A stretch of DNA of 64,000 nt from Candidatus Peribacteria bacterium RIFCSPHIGHO2_02_FULL_49_16 (GCA_001788955.1 MFXT01000023.1:1-64000), one strand, 5' to 3'. Shown: positions 18,095 to 29,013, counted from the stretch's first letter. Program-made: numbers and translations. Notes: generated from the letters alone by a model not told the origin.

Positions 18095-20301
18095 CGACGC
18101 GGTGAAAATCTCCCGCCGCCCTGTCCGCCACCGCCATGCCTCGGCGGTTCATATCCTTCCGGAGCTTCTTGCATTTTTTTGAGTGACATGCGGGTTTTTC
18201 CATCAACGGCATCGTATTCAACGCATTTCGCCTGTATCTCGTTACCGATCTTGAGAACATCCTCGACATTCTCCGTCCGTTTCCACTGAAGTTCGGAAAT
18301 ATGGATCATCGCGTCTTTCCCGCGAAGAAATTCCACAATGGCCCCGACACCGGGAATAATGCGCACGACTGTACAGTCATATACTTTTCCGATTTCCGGC
18401 TTCTCCGTAATTCCTTGGATCCATTCCTTTGCTTTCTGCATCGACTCACCGTCTGTCGATGTTATGAAAATCACTCCACTGTCTTCGATATCGATCTCCA
18501 CGCCCAATTCCCCGGTAATTTTCTGAATAGTTTCGCCGCCCTTGCCGATCACGAGACGAATGTCATCCGGATTGATCTGCACGGTTTCGATTCGCGGAGC
18601 ATAGGGACTCATTTCGACGCGCGGTTCTGCAATGGCTGTGAGCATTGACTGTAAAATCTGCATCCGACCTTTTTGCGCGCGCTCAAGAGCTTCCTCGAAT
18701 ACTTCATCCGGCAATCCTTTGATCTTGATATCCATCTGGATCGCCGTAATCCCTTTTTCGGTTCCCGTTAATTTAAAGTCCATATCTCCACCAAAATCTT
18801 CTTCATCCTGCAAATCGGAAAGCACGATATATTTTCCGCTCTCTTCATCGGACATTAATCCCAATGCAATACCGGAAACCGGTGCGGCAATAGGCACGCC
18901 GGCTGCCATAAGCGCGAGCGTACTTCCGCAGGTCGCCGCCATAGAAGACGAGCCGTTACTTTCCAAAATCTCTGTCACGGTGCGAATGGTGTAGGGGAAA
19001 TCCTCGATCTTTGGAAGAACCGGTTCCAGTCCGCGCTGGGCGAGATTTCCGTGACCGATTTCGCGATTACCCACAAACAAGCGATTACTTGTTTCGCCAA
19101 CGGAAAACGGAGGGAAGTTATAGTGATGCATGTAGCGAAGCTCCTGTTCCCCCTCCATTCCTTCAACAAGTTGTTTGTCTCCCGGAGCACCCAATGTGCA
19201 GGTAGTGAGACCTTGTGTTTCTCCACGCTGGAAGAGTGCAGACCCATGTACACGCTTGGGAAGAATATCCACCATCACAGAAATCGGACGAATCTCATCC
19301 ACTGTGCGACCACTCATACGTATGCCTTCTTCAAGAACGAGCCTGCGGACTTCTCCTTTGATAATTTTGTCGACAAAAGCAAAAGCATTATTCAAAAGTT
19401 CCTCTTTTTCTTCATCGCTCGCCGCTATCTGATTACCATTCAATGCCTCTTCCAATTTTGCTTTCGCTCCATAGAGAAATTCATTGAAAATACGTCTGCG
19501 CTCCAATTTAGGCAACGGATCTGTAATCGACTTGGTAATCGTTGGCACTGTCCACTCTTTCAAAAGTACATATGCTGCATCATGCATGTAGGGTTCCGCT
19601 ACCTCCTGTTTCTTCTTGCCAATTTCTCCTTGGATACCTGCAAAAAATTGTGCGATTTTCTGCGCCCACTTCTTTCCAAATGCAATCGCGCGCAACATCT
19701 CTGCTTCCGAAATCTGATTGGCAGCGGCTTCGACCATGACAACGCGGTCCAGTGATGTTGTCACAAACAAATCAAGATTGCTCTTTTTCCGCGCTTCATG
19801 GGATGGATTGAGCACCAATTCTCCGTCAATAAGCCCCACACGAACGGACCCGAGAGGCCCATCGCACGGACACTGTGAAAGCGCCGCAGAAAGATTTGCA
19901 CCATTTGCCGCAGCAATATCGTGCTCATGTTCGAAATCGTAACTTAAAACCGTACAAAATATCTGAATGTCATTGTGTAAATTTTTTGGAAACATTGGAC
20001 GGAGCCCTCGGTCAATCATGCGCGCAAGAAGAACATATGAATCCGCAGGCCGCCCCTCGCGCTTACGAAAACGACTGCCGGCAATCCTGCCGCCGGCATA
20101 ATATTTTTCCTGATAGACCACTTGAAGCGGAAGGAAATCGACGCCACTGCGCGCTTCTGCACTCATGGTGCAATTACTTAAAACAACTGTATCACCTATT
20201 TGACAAATAACGGATGCATTCGCCTGATTTGCAAGCAAACCCGTACGAACAGTAAGCAATTCATCTCCCAATGTCAGAGAGTATACTTTTTCTGTAGACA
20301 T
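18091..20301 (-). CDS. pnp: Polyribonucleotide nucleotidyltransferase
   Basis: Full-length PNPase with two RNase PH domains, KH (IGKGGETIQKI) and S1 domain; paired with rpsO. Confidence 0.97.
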   Translation of the reverse strand: MSTEKVYSLTLGDELLTVRTGLLANQANASVICQIGDTVVLSNCTMSAEARSGVDFLPLQVVYQEKYYAGGRIAGSRFRKREGRPADSYVLLARMIDRGLRPMFPKNLHNDIQIFCTVLSYDFEHEHDIAAANGANLSAALSQCPCDGPLGSVRVGLIDGELVLNPSHEARKKSNLDLFVTTSLDRVVMVEAAANQISEAEMLRAIAFGKKWAQKIAQFFAGIQGEIGKKKQEVAEPYMHDAAYVLLKEWTVPTITKSITDPLPKLERRRIFNEFLYGAKAKLEEALNGNQIAASDEEKEELLNNAFAFVDKIIKGEVRRLVLEEGIRMSGRTVDEIRPISVMVDILPKRVHGSALFQRGETQGLTTCTLGAPGDKQLVEGMEGEQELRYMHHYNFPPFSVGETSNRLFVGNREIGHGNLAQRGLEPVLPKIEDFPYTIRTVTEILESNGSSSMAATCGSTLALMAAGVPIAAPVSGIALGLMSDEESGKYIVLSDLQDEEDFGGDMDFKLTGTEKGITAIQMDIKIKGLPDEVFEEALERAQKGRMQILQSMLTAIAEPRVEMSPYAPRIETVQINPDDIRLVIGKGGETIQKITGELGVEIDIEDSGVIFITSTDGESMQKAKEWIQGITEKPEIGKVYDCTVVRIIPGVGAIVEFLRGKDAMIHISELQWKRTENVEDVLKIGNEIQAKCVEYDAVDGKTRMSLKKMQEAPEGYEPPRHGGGGQGGGRFSPRR

Positions 20302-20324
20302 AAAATTCAAGAGAAGAAATAGTC

Positions 20325-20594
20325 TTATCTTTTCAACTTATTCGCATCCAGCACCTTCTGGTACTCCTCCGGCTTATTCATACGCATGTAATTGAGCAAA
20401 CGACGGCGTTGAGCCACTTTTGCAAGAAGACCGCGTCGCGCAGAATGGTCTTTTTTATGTTCTTGGAGATGCTTTGTCAGAAGCGCAATTTCTTTCGTCA
20501 GAATCGCGATCTGCACGTGCGGAGAACCGGTATCCTTCTTATGCGTACGGTGTTTAGAGATAAGAGAACGCTTCTGGGTACGTCGGAGAGCCAT
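20325..20594 (-). CDS. rpsO: 30S ribosomal protein S15
   Basis: HKKDTGSPHVQIAILTKEIALLTKHLQEHKKDHSARRGLL. Confidence 0.97.
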   Translation of the reverse strand: MALRRTQKRSLISKHRTHKKDTGSPHVQIAILTKEIALLTKHLQEHKKDHSARRGLLAKVAQRRRLLNYMRMNKPEEYQKVLDANKLKR

Positions 20595-20803
20595 AAAATC
20601 TTAAGAAAAATACGCAAAACTCATTCCTTGGATGCCTTCAAGACCTTCCAAACGCTTCTTTAGCAGAGGAAGGTGCTCAAAAGCACGGACAGAACATTTT
20701 TCCATAGAACTTTGAGAAAATCAAGAGAAAATACGAAAATACGGAACTTCAACCGGTTTTTTCCGTCTTAGCACTGTCCTCCTTTCTCACCTATACTCTC
20801 TCC

Positions 20804-21892
20804 ATGAATAGAGAAACACTCATGATCATCAGCGTCGTCATCGTCTGCACGATCTTTATGTGGATAAAGTTCCGAAAGACCGACGAAGGCAATTCACTCA
20901 CCGAAGAACTTCTGAAGCTGCGCGAAGAACTCCAAAATGCGCGGCTCAAGGATCGCGAACATCTGCAGAACCGTATTGATCATGTGTCAAAAATTCTGCA
21001 GGAGCACACGCAACAATCGACCAAAACATTACAGGGGCAATTTCGCCAGAGCACAGATATTATTAAGCAAGTAACGGAAAAACTTACCAAACTCGATGAA
21101 ACCAATACACAGGTGATGAATTTTTCCGAGCAACTTCATGATCTTCAGGCAATTCTCAAAAATCCGAAAGGACGCGGCGTATTGAGCGAGTATTGGCTCG
21201 AAACGATGCTCGGTCATGTTCTACAACCGGAGCAGTACAAAATGCAATACACATTCTCCGATGGGGAAATCGTAGATGCGGTCGTGTTCTTTCAGAAAAA
21301 CATCATTCCGATTGACGCAAAGTTTTCTGCCGATCGTTTCAATCAGATTGCCAGCGAAAAGAATGCCAAGATACGGGAAACACTGGAGAAAGAATTTAAG
21401 CAGGATTTGAAATTGCGCATCGATGAAACTGCCAAATATATTCGCCCCTCCGAAAATACAACAGAGTTTGCCTTCATGTTTATTCCGGCAGACGGCATTT
21501 ATCACGACCTCCTTGTAAACAGAGTCGGTACTGTAGAAGTCAACAAACTTTCTCTTATGGAGTACGCCTTCGGCAAACGCGTGATCATTGTCTCTCCTTC
21601 CACCTTCTTCGCCTATCTCCAAACTGTGTTGCAGGGACTCAAAGCATTTAAGATGGAAGAATCCGTACGCGATGTCCTAAAGAAAGTGGAACAACTCGGC
21701 AAACACCTCGGCAGCTTCGAGACCTACATAACCAAACTCGGCAATAATCTGGGGACCTCCGTCAGCATGTACAATCAGGCCTATAAGGAATTTCAGAAAG
21801 TCGACAAAGATGTTCTTAAACTCACCGAAGGGAAAGTTGGAGGAAGTGTCGAGGTGATGGAACTGGAAAAGCCGGCTATGGCGAATGTCTAA
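20804..21892 (+). CDS. rmuC: DNA recombination protein RmuC
   Basis: N-terminal TM, coiled coil, LKNPKGRGVLSEYWLETML, PIDAKF, FMFIPADGIY. Confidence 0.93.
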   Translation: MNRETLMIISVVIVCTIFMWIKFRKTDEGNSLTEELLKLREELQNARLKDREHLQNRIDHVSKILQEHTQQSTKTLQGQFRQSTDIIKQVTEKLTKLDETNTQVMNFSEQLHDLQAILKNPKGRGVLSEYWLETMLGHVLQPEQYKMQYTFSDGEIVDAVVFFQKNIIPIDAKFSADRFNQIASEKNAKIRETLEKEFKQDLKLRIDETAKYIRPSENTTEFAFMFIPADGIYHDLLVNRVGTVEVNKLSLMEYAFGKRVIIVSPSTFFAYLQTVLQGLKAFKMEESVRDVLKKVEQLGKHLGSFETYITKLGNNLGTSVSMYNQAYKEFQKVDKDVLKLTEGKVGGSVEVMELEKPAMANV

Positions 21893-21904
21893 ACTTGCAT
21901 TTCA

Positions 21905-24181
21905 ATGCCACAATCCCTCGCTATCGATGGCATTCTTCAGTCCCTCAATGAGGAGCAAAGGAAGGCCGTAGAACATACCGACGGACCCACATTTATCCTT
22001 GCCGGAGCAGGAAGCGGCAAGACGCGCGCGCTCACGCATCGCATCGCCCACCTTATGCATCAGGGCGTTCCCCCTTGGCAGATCCTTGCTGTGACATTTA
22101 CCAACAAAGCAGCCAATGAGATGAAAGAAAGGATACGAAACTTACTGAAAATTACCAGCTTAGACCCACTCCCCCATCCTTTATCTTCCCTGTCAGTGAC
22201 AGGTACCCTGCCGGTGATGGGAACATTTCATTCTGTCTGTGTTCGCATTTTGCGGCGTGACATTGAGCATATTGGTCGTGATCGCAGTTTCATCATCTAC
22301 GACAGGGACGATCAGCAGAAATTCATGAGAGAAGTACTCAAAGAATTTCACATCGATGAGTCCGAACTCAAACCCCGTGCGGCACTCGGTTATATCGGAC
22401 GCTTTAAAGCAGAAGCCGTGAGACCGAAAGAAGCAGAAAAGGACGCAACGACTGCACGACTGGAACAGATTTGTCGGGTCTATATGCGCTACCAAAAGAA
22501 ATTACAGGAAAATAATGCACTCGACTTTGATGATTTGATTTTGGAAACTGTTCGCCTCTTCCACGAATGCCCCAAGATTCTCGATCGTTATCAGGAGACT
22601 TGGCGATATCTGCACGTCGATGAGTACCAAGACACGAATCATGCACAATATCTCTTTATTACCCTCCTCTCACAGAAATATCGAAATCTCTGCGTGATCG
22701 GCGATCCCGATCAATCCATCTATGCATTTCGCGGAGCAGACATCCGAAACATTCTCGAGTTCAAAAAGGAATATCCCGACGCTATCGAAATCAAGCTCGA
22801 ACGCAACTATCGTTCGACGCAACCAATCCTCACGGCAGCGGACGCGGTTATTGCCGCCAATCCCAATCGACCGAAGAAGGCCATGTGGACGGAACGAAGC
22901 ACAGGTCCACACATCGTACTGCACGAACTCGAGCACGAACGCAACGAAGCGGAGGAAGCGCTGCGGGCAGTGGAAGAACAGAAACAAAACGGTCTTTTGC
23001 TTAATGACCAAGTCATTTTGTATCGCACGAATGCGCAATCGCGTCTTTTTGAAGAAGCCTGCATGCGATTCGGCATTCCCTATCGCATCGTCGGCGGAGT
23101 CAAGTTCTACGCGCGCAAAGAAGTGAAAGATATTCTCGCATATCTCCATCTTCTCTTAAACACCAAAGATACCATTTCGCTTTTACGCATCATCAATGTT
23201 CCCGCACGAAAGCTTGGTCAGACAACACTGGAAAAAGTTCAAGCTCACGCAAGCGCACACGAACTGACACTATGGGATGCGCTCAAAGATGCGCGCACGA
23301 TCGACACTCTTGAGCCTTCCAAAAAGGAATGTATTGAACGATTTGTGCTTCTCATCGAGAGTTATCGGCAACATGCTCAAAAAGACGTTGTCAGTATACT
23401 CACACAAAAACTTCTCGATGATCTCGGTATGGAACGCTGGATACGCGATGAAACTGATGAAGGAGAAGAGCGCTGGCAAAATATTCAGGAACTTATCAGT
23501 GTCATGCATAAATACGATACGCTTCCTTCCGAAAGTGCTCTTTTCCATTTCCTCGAAGAAGTCGCACTCGTCTCGGAAGTTGATAAACTGAATGAAATAA
23601 AAAATGATGCTCTTACGCTGATGACACTCCATTTATGCAAGGGCTTGGAATTCGAGCACGTCATTATTGCCGGATGCGAGGAAGGAATTTTCCCACATAG
23701 TTCCAGCATGTTTGATCGCGAGCAATTGGAAGAAGAACGTCGTCTGATGTACGTCGGCATGACACGCGCAAAAACGCATCTCCGTATCCTCTTTACAGAC
23801 CATCGCATGCTCTGGGGTAAAGAGCAATGTAATGCCCCAAGCAGATTTCTCGATGATCTTCCGAATGAAGTTATTGAAAGAAAAAGTTACACGGTTTTGA
23901 GCAATTTTGGATGGAAACCAGAAAATACTCTTCCGAACAAACACAAGAAACTCGAACCTTATCGGCAGCATCACACTATTGATATTGAATTCAATCAGGA
24001 CATCGATTGGGAAAAGATGGAAAATGAACAAAACATCTTCGACGAAGGAGCACGAGTTCATCATCCTTCATTTGGCATGGGAACCATCATCAGCCGCAAT
24101 GGAGACATTGTTGATGTGCACTTCGATGGCGGCGAGCGAAAGAAATTTGCATTGAGCATCGCGCCATTAAAAAGGGCATAA
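21905..24181 (+). CDS. pcrA: ATP-dependent DNA helicase UvrD/PcrA
   Basis: GAGSGKTRALTHRIAHL, DEYQDTNHAQY, IGDPDQSIYAFRGAD, HLCKGLEFEHVIIAGCEEG. Confidence 0.95.
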   Translation: MPQSLAIDGILQSLNEEQRKAVEHTDGPTFILAGAGSGKTRALTHRIAHLMHQGVPPWQILAVTFTNKAANEMKERIRNLLKITSLDPLPHPLSSLSVTGTLPVMGTFHSVCVRILRRDIEHIGRDRSFIIYDRDDQQKFMREVLKEFHIDESELKPRAALGYIGRFKAEAVRPKEAEKDATTARLEQICRVYMRYQKKLQENNALDFDDLILETVRLFHECPKILDRYQETWRYLHVDEYQDTNHAQYLFITLLSQKYRNLCVIGDPDQSIYAFRGADIRNILEFKKEYPDAIEIKLERNYRSTQPILTAADAVIAANPNRPKKAMWTERSTGPHIVLHELEHERNEAEEALRAVEEQKQNGLLLNDQVILYRTNAQSRLFEEACMRFGIPYRIVGGVKFYARKEVKDILAYLHLLLNTKDTISLLRIINVPARKLGQTTLEKVQAHASAHELTLWDALKDARTIDTLEPSKKECIERFVLLIESYRQHAQKDVVSILTQKLLDDLGMERWIRDETDEGEERWQNIQELISVMHKYDTLPSESALFHFLEEVALVSEVDKLNEIKNDALTLMTLHLCKGLEFEHVIIAGCEEGIFPHSSSMFDREQLEEERRLMYVGMTRAKTHLRILFTDHRMLWGKEQCNAPSRFLDDLPNEVIERKSYTVLSNFGWKPENTLPNKHKKLEPYRQHHTIDIEFNQDIDWEKMENEQNIFDEGARVHHPSFGMGTIISRNGDIVDVHFDGGERKKFALSIAPLKRA

Positions 24182-24191
24182 GACCTCCTTC

Positions 24192-25772
24192 TCACTTCCA
24201 CACCGTTCCTCTTACCACCGGTGCATCCATCTGCACCCACCCGAAATTTGATATGCCATCTGTCCAGGTAATTGACCCAGTGGACGTTATTGTTCCAGGA
24301 GAATTGATGGAAAGCTGCAATGCCGGCGTCGATATGCTTCCATCCGTAGACACATCTCCGTAGATGCGAATACGGCGCTCTCCACCAGAATCAAGTGTGC
24401 CGTGAATGGATGGAATGGAACTGCACAGCAGCGTCGTCAACGATAGCAAACAATCATGCGTATGATTCGTATTTTCTCCCTGCAGGTACACATTCGTAAG
24501 AGTACTATCATTTGTCATGCTCACTGAAAATTCCACATCAGAAATTGCTGCTTCTGCGAGAGTATCACTCTCTTCTCCCTTAAAACGGAACTCTCCAAGC
24601 AATTGTCCGGGGCCCAAGGGAAAGACACTTTCGCTGTCCCCTGCATTTTCAATTGCTGTTATGCGTGCGCGTGCCGTTTGAAATGAGAGGAAGGTTTCTG
24701 AAGACGATTTCGTCACCGTCTCATTCGTCCACATGCCGTCACCTTCGATAATGAATGTATCAATCTGTACGTGCTGTCCGCCCATTCCTCCGTTATCCTT
24801 TGCCTTTATCATCGCCCGAACGTACATGGATTTTTCGATGCGTTTGGGAATATTCAACGTGCCATGAGACATTGGGAGGCTATATCGCCTATTCGTTCCC
24901 GTAGATGTATTAAGATTTGCACGACCGAGATACTGTCGATCTTCGTCGTATAGAAGAAGCGCTTCTATGCTGCCGACCTCCTGCGTAAGATCAACGGAAA
25001 CATTCGTCACGGTGAATGGTTCATCATCATGAAAAATCTTTACGCTTCCGAGAATTGAAGAAGTGCGTCCGAGAAGAAGAAATTGGGAATGAATGTCGGT
25101 ATCGGGCAATTCGTCCATGCGTACAGAAGATGTGGATGAAGAAGTTACGGCCGGTAAGGAAGATGTAAAGGACGATGTGGAGGACGATGTCATTTTATGA
25201 GATGAAGAAGAGAACGCCAAAAATGCTGCGGTGAGTCGTGTCACTTCGCCTCGTGTCAGCGGATGACCTGGAAAAGCGGAGGGCAAATGAATCTCTCGCT
25301 CTTCTGCCACGCGGATATACGGCACATACCATTCTCCTTCCGTATCTTGTAGAGAAATAGCAAATACGTTGGTGAGTATTTTTAATGCCTCTTCGTACTG
25401 CACGGGACGCGCCGGTTGAAATAGCCTATTTCCCTCGACAAAACCAAGCATCTTTGCACGGCAGATGAAAACTTCAAACCACGCACCAAACGGAACATCT
25501 GGAAAACATGAACGAGCATAGTGATCCGTACTTTCCGGCAAGAGTGTCATCGCGATCTTCAAAAATTCCGCGCGATTCACAAGACTTTCCGCACGAAATG
25601 TACCATCGGCATATCCCTGAATGGCCCCTTCCTGCGTAAGAATATTCACGGCGATTGCCGTTTCAAGATCGGGAGCAGCATCGCGGTACGACCATGCATG
25701 TGTGTCTATTGCTCCAAAAGACACAGGAATGTAAACCCAAAAAAGCATCAAATACAAGACAATTCGCTTCAC
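24192..25772 (-). CDS. S-layer homology (SLH) domain surface protein
   Basis: Signal peptide, SLH-like repeats (GAIQGYADGTFRAESLVNRAEFLKI), Ser/Thr-rich linker; GTG start. Confidence 0.85.
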   Translation of the reverse strand: MKRIVLYLMLFWVYIPVSFGAIDTHAWSYRDAAPDLETAIAVNILTQEGAIQGYADGTFRAESLVNRAEFLKIAMTLLPESTDHYARSCFPDVPFGAWFEVFICRAKMLGFVEGNRLFQPARPVQYEEALKILTNVFAISLQDTEGEWYVPYIRVAEEREIHLPSAFPGHPLTRGEVTRLTAAFLAFSSSSHKMTSSSTSSFTSSLPAVTSSSTSSVRMDELPDTDIHSQFLLLGRTSSILGSVKIFHDDEPFTVTNVSVDLTQEVGSIEALLLYDEDRQYLGRANLNTSTGTNRRYSLPMSHGTLNIPKRIEKSMYVRAMIKAKDNGGMGGQHVQIDTFIIEGDGMWTNETVTKSSSETFLSFQTARARITAIENAGDSESVFPLGPGQLLGEFRFKGEESDTLAEAAISDVEFSVSMTNDSTLTNVYLQGENTNHTHDCLLSLTTLLCSSIPSIHGTLDSGGERRIRIYGDVSTDGSISTPALQLSINSPGTITSTGSITWTDGISNFGWVQMDAPVVRGTVWK

Positions 25773-25824
25773 GGTCGACAGTATACGCTTGTGTGAAGAT
25801 CATTCCCATGGAAGGCTTTAGGCA

Positions 25825-26643
25825 ATGCTTCTCGAACAAGAAATCCGTAATTTCTGTAAAAAGCACGGCATACAGTTGAATAAAGATTATGGACAGCATT
25901 TTCTCATTACTGAAAACATACTCGAGAACATCATCAAGGCCGCAAACATTCAACCTCATGATCACATCGTCGAAATCGGCCCAGGCATCGGCACGCTCAC
26001 GCGAGAACTCCTGAAATGTACTTCTCATATCACTGCCATTGAAATTGATACATGTCTCACTCGCCTGCTTCAGGAATTTCTCGTAACAAGTAACGCAAAA
26101 AACATCACGAATAATTTGAATATCATCAACAACAACGCTCTCCATACCCCTTTCCCCGCTATTCCCTACAAAATCGTCGCCAACATCCCCTATCACATCA
26201 CCTCGCCACTTCTTCGACATACATTTTTGGAATCGGCATGCACTCCGACTTCACTGACGCTGATGATACAGAAAGAAGTTGCGGAAAAGATTTGTGACGA
26301 AAAAAATCGCGGACTTCTGACCATTCTCGTCAGTCTCTTTGGAAAACCTCACATTATCTGCACTGTTCCGCGCTGCGCATTTCTCCCACCTCCAAAAGTT
26401 CATTCTGCTGTGCTGCAGATTGATTGTTTTTCAAAACCCATTGTCGATAAACCCACACTGGAAAAAATCTTCATACTCGTCAAACATGCTTTCTCCCAGA
26501 AACGCAAAATGCTGCGCAACACCATCGGCAGTCTCCCGGATGGTTTGGATATGCTCCAAAAGGCAGGTATTGATCCTGAACGCAGGCCACAGACCGTCAG
26601 TACGGAGGAGTGGATTCGCTTGGCAAAAGTAGTGTCATCCTGA
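25825..26643 (+). CDS. rsmA: 16S rRNA dimethyladenosine transferase
   Basis: DYGQHFLITENILENI, EIGPGIGTLTREL, NIPYHITSPLL. Confidence 0.95.
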   Translation: MLLEQEIRNFCKKHGIQLNKDYGQHFLITENILENIIKAANIQPHDHIVEIGPGIGTLTRELLKCTSHITAIEIDTCLTRLLQEFLVTSNAKNITNNLNIINNNALHTPFPAIPYKIVANIPYHITSPLLRHTFLESACTPTSLTLMIQKEVAEKICDEKNRGLLTILVSLFGKPHIICTVPRCAFLPPPKVHSAVLQIDCFSKPIVDKPTLEKIFILVKHAFSQKRKMLRNTIGSLPDGLDMLQKAGIDPERRPQTVSTEEWIRLAKVVSS

Positions 26644-26694
26644 AGGATCGACACATTTTTTCATTGTCTCAATTCCGCTACTCTTGCTGACTTT

Positions 26695-28380
26695 ATGCGT
26701 CCACATCACGTCACCTATCTCTTCTTCGCCACTTTTCTTACAACCATTTTCCTGCTCCAGTGGTACCAATCCCCCTCATATCCATTTTTCGTATGGGCTC
26801 TCCTCGGACTCCTTGGATGTATTGGCTTCCTCGGACTCCTTTCAGATCACACAGAGCAGCAAAGCACAATCATGATCATCATCATATTGAGCGTCTCCCT
26901 CGCTCTTTTCACCATCACCCGAACGACGCATATTTCAACAGTCGACACTGTTGACACTTATGCAACGGGACAGAATGTCACTCTCTATGGAACTATCGTA
27001 GATGAACCGGACAAGCGACCACTGAAGACCAAATATACAATCGCCGTTGAACAGATTGAATCACCGAACCTCTTTCAGGCACAAACGGCTCATGGTCTCA
27101 CACTCGTCACTGACCACTCCCAATGGCCCGAATTTCATTATGGAGATTCTGTCATTGTCATCGGAAAACTCGAAAAGCCTTTGCAAATTGAAGACTTTCA
27201 CTATGACCGCTACTTAAGTCGCTACGGGATTTACAGTGTGATGTACAGAGCAAAAATAGAACCAGGGAAACAGTACACTCCCTTATCGCCTTCCAAATTG
27301 TTTACAGGTCTACGAAACGTACTATTCACAAGGCTGTACTCTCTCAAAGAACGATTCGAATTCCAAATCAATCGCCTGTACTCCGAACCGCATGCATCCT
27401 TCCTTGCAGGACTTCTCACCGGATCGCGCCGCGGCATCCCCAAGCATCTTCTCGAAGACTTCAATGTAACGGGTCTCACACACATCATTGCCATCTCGGG
27501 CTACAACATCACCATCATCATTTCTCTGATCGCCATTCTCTTTTTCTTTCTCCCTCTACAATGGCGGCTTTTTCCTTCGATCATCATAATCATTCTTTTT
27601 ACATTCTTTGTCGGTGCCAGCGCCGCGGTCGTCCGCGCGGCGATTATGGGTATCCTCGGACTCCTCGCATTGCACTTCAAGAGAAAAGAACACACATTCC
27701 TCACGATTCTTTGGACTGCATCCATCATGGTTCTCTGGAATCCGAAACAGCTCTGGTACGATGCCGGATTTCAACTCTCCTTTCTCGCCGTCATTGGTCT
27801 CGCCATATTCGGATCTTCTCTCCAGCGCTGGTGTAATGGCTTCTGCAAAACCTCTTGGATCTGCGATGCCCTTGCCGCAACACTCGCTGCACAAATCTTT
27901 GCTCTACCGTGGATTGTCTTCCTCTTTGACCGCCTTCCTCTTCTCTCACCATTGGCAAACGTCCTCGTTGCACCACTTATTCCATTTGCGATGCTCTTCG
28001 GAGTGCTTGGTGTCATCATCAGTTTTGTTATTTTTCCTCTCGGACACATCATCGCCTATCTTGGTTGGGGCTGCTTGCAACTGATCATTCTCATCGCCAA
28101 AGCATTCTCTTTTCTCACGCCAGATATCGAAATTCTCACCATCCATCCCATCCTCATTATTCTCTATTACATTGGCATTGTAGGTTTCCTCTCTTACAAA
28201 CATCGTCCCGCCCACTATCTATCACCTACCACTCATAGACCCACACCTTCTTCTTCCCCAACCACGTCTGCACTTCTTCGTGCCGAACCGGTTTGCGATT
28301 TGGAAACGGAAAGACATTCGCGACAACTTTCGTCCCCGGACGCAATTCCCGATCGAACTTTTTTTCGAGTTCGCTCATGA
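26695..28380 (+). CDS. comEC: ComEC/Rec2-family competence protein (N-terminal/membrane part)
   Basis: DUF4131-like N-terminus, LLTGSRRGIPKHLLEDFNVTGLTHIIAISGYNI. Confidence 0.9.
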   Translation: MRPHHVTYLFFATFLTTIFLLQWYQSPSYPFFVWALLGLLGCIGFLGLLSDHTEQQSTIMIIIILSVSLALFTITRTTHISTVDTVDTYATGQNVTLYGTIVDEPDKRPLKTKYTIAVEQIESPNLFQAQTAHGLTLVTDHSQWPEFHYGDSVIVIGKLEKPLQIEDFHYDRYLSRYGIYSVMYRAKIEPGKQYTPLSPSKLFTGLRNVLFTRLYSLKERFEFQINRLYSEPHASFLAGLLTGSRRGIPKHLLEDFNVTGLTHIIAISGYNITIIISLIAILFFFLPLQWRLFPSIIIIILFTFFVGASAAVVRAAIMGILGLLALHFKRKEHTFLTILWTASIMVLWNPKQLWYDAGFQLSFLAVIGLAIFGSSLQRWCNGFCKTSWICDALAATLAAQIFALPWIVFLFDRLPLLSPLANVLVAPLIPFAMLFGVLGVIISFVIFPLGHIIAYLGWGCLQLIILIAKAFSFLTPDIEILTIHPILIILYYIGIVGFLSYKHRPAHYLSPTTHRPTPSSSPTTSALLRAEPVCDLETERHSRQLSSPDAIPDRTFFRVRS

Positions 28381-28855
28381 GCGACGGAAACAGATAGAGA
28401 AAGACAACATCTGCATCACAGATATCCCGACGCAATGCGTTCGCCCGCTCAAAGCGAATACCGCTTCCTCTGGATCGGACCCAGCCAAGAAGCCAGATCG
28501 TCGGCACGCGTTCTATGCCGATAGCCGTGATCTCCGGATAGTATTTTTTACTTTTGAGAAGCACGCGCCCATCCCCCGCTCCCAGATCATATACAGTCTC
28601 GTTTCCGGTGAGCTTCGCGAGCGCAATCATCGTCTCAATACTTTTTCGTGATGACGGCACATAGGGAATTCGCAAAAAGAGATGCATGAATACAGTTCCC
28701 ACGAGCGCTGCGATGAGGAGAAGAACGAGAAAGAGTAGAATATCGGCAAGCACGCATGCATCGTAGCTTGACCATAACAAACACGCCACAAGGAGATAAG
28801 TCCCGGCGGCGATGTTTGTATTGATCATCCACCAATCTTGAGACAAGCTCTCCAT
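28226..28855 (-). CDS. Class I SAM-dependent methyltransferase, membrane-anchored
   Basis: N-terminal TM segments, VYDLGAGDGRVLLKSKKY SAM motif; 3' end overlaps comEC convergently. Confidence 0.8.
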   Translation of the reverse strand: MESLSQDWWMINTNIAAGTYLLVACLLWSSYDACVLADILLFLVLLLIAALVGTVFMHLFLRIPYVPSSRKSIETMIALAKLTGNETVYDLGAGDGRVLLKSKKYYPEITAIGIERVPTIWLLGWVRSRGSGIRFERANALRRDICDADVVFLYLFPSLMSELEKKFDRELRPGTKVVANVFPFPNRKPVRHEEVQTWLGKKKVWVYEW

Positions 28856-28938
28856 CAATGAATGACGTAAATAGTATAGCAAACTTTGCACCCTATTTCA
28901 ATAGGGAAATCTGTCACCTATGCTCTCATGGCAAATAT

Positions 28939-29013
28939 GGCCCCATCGTCTAGCGGTTAGGACGCCAGGTTCTCATCCTGGTAACCGGGGTTCGATTCCC
29001 CGTGGGGCTGCCA
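28939..29013 (+). tRNA. tRNA-Glu (anticodon CTC), CCA encoded
   Basis: GGCCCCA...TGGGGCTGCCA acceptor stem, CCAGG TTCTCAT CCTGG anticodon arm, GGTTCGATTCC T arm. Confidence 0.97.

Noticed and set aside
25125-25200. Ser/Thr-rich repeated codons in the SLH protein
   Set aside because: Typical low-complexity linker of a secreted surface protein rather than a DNA repeat element.
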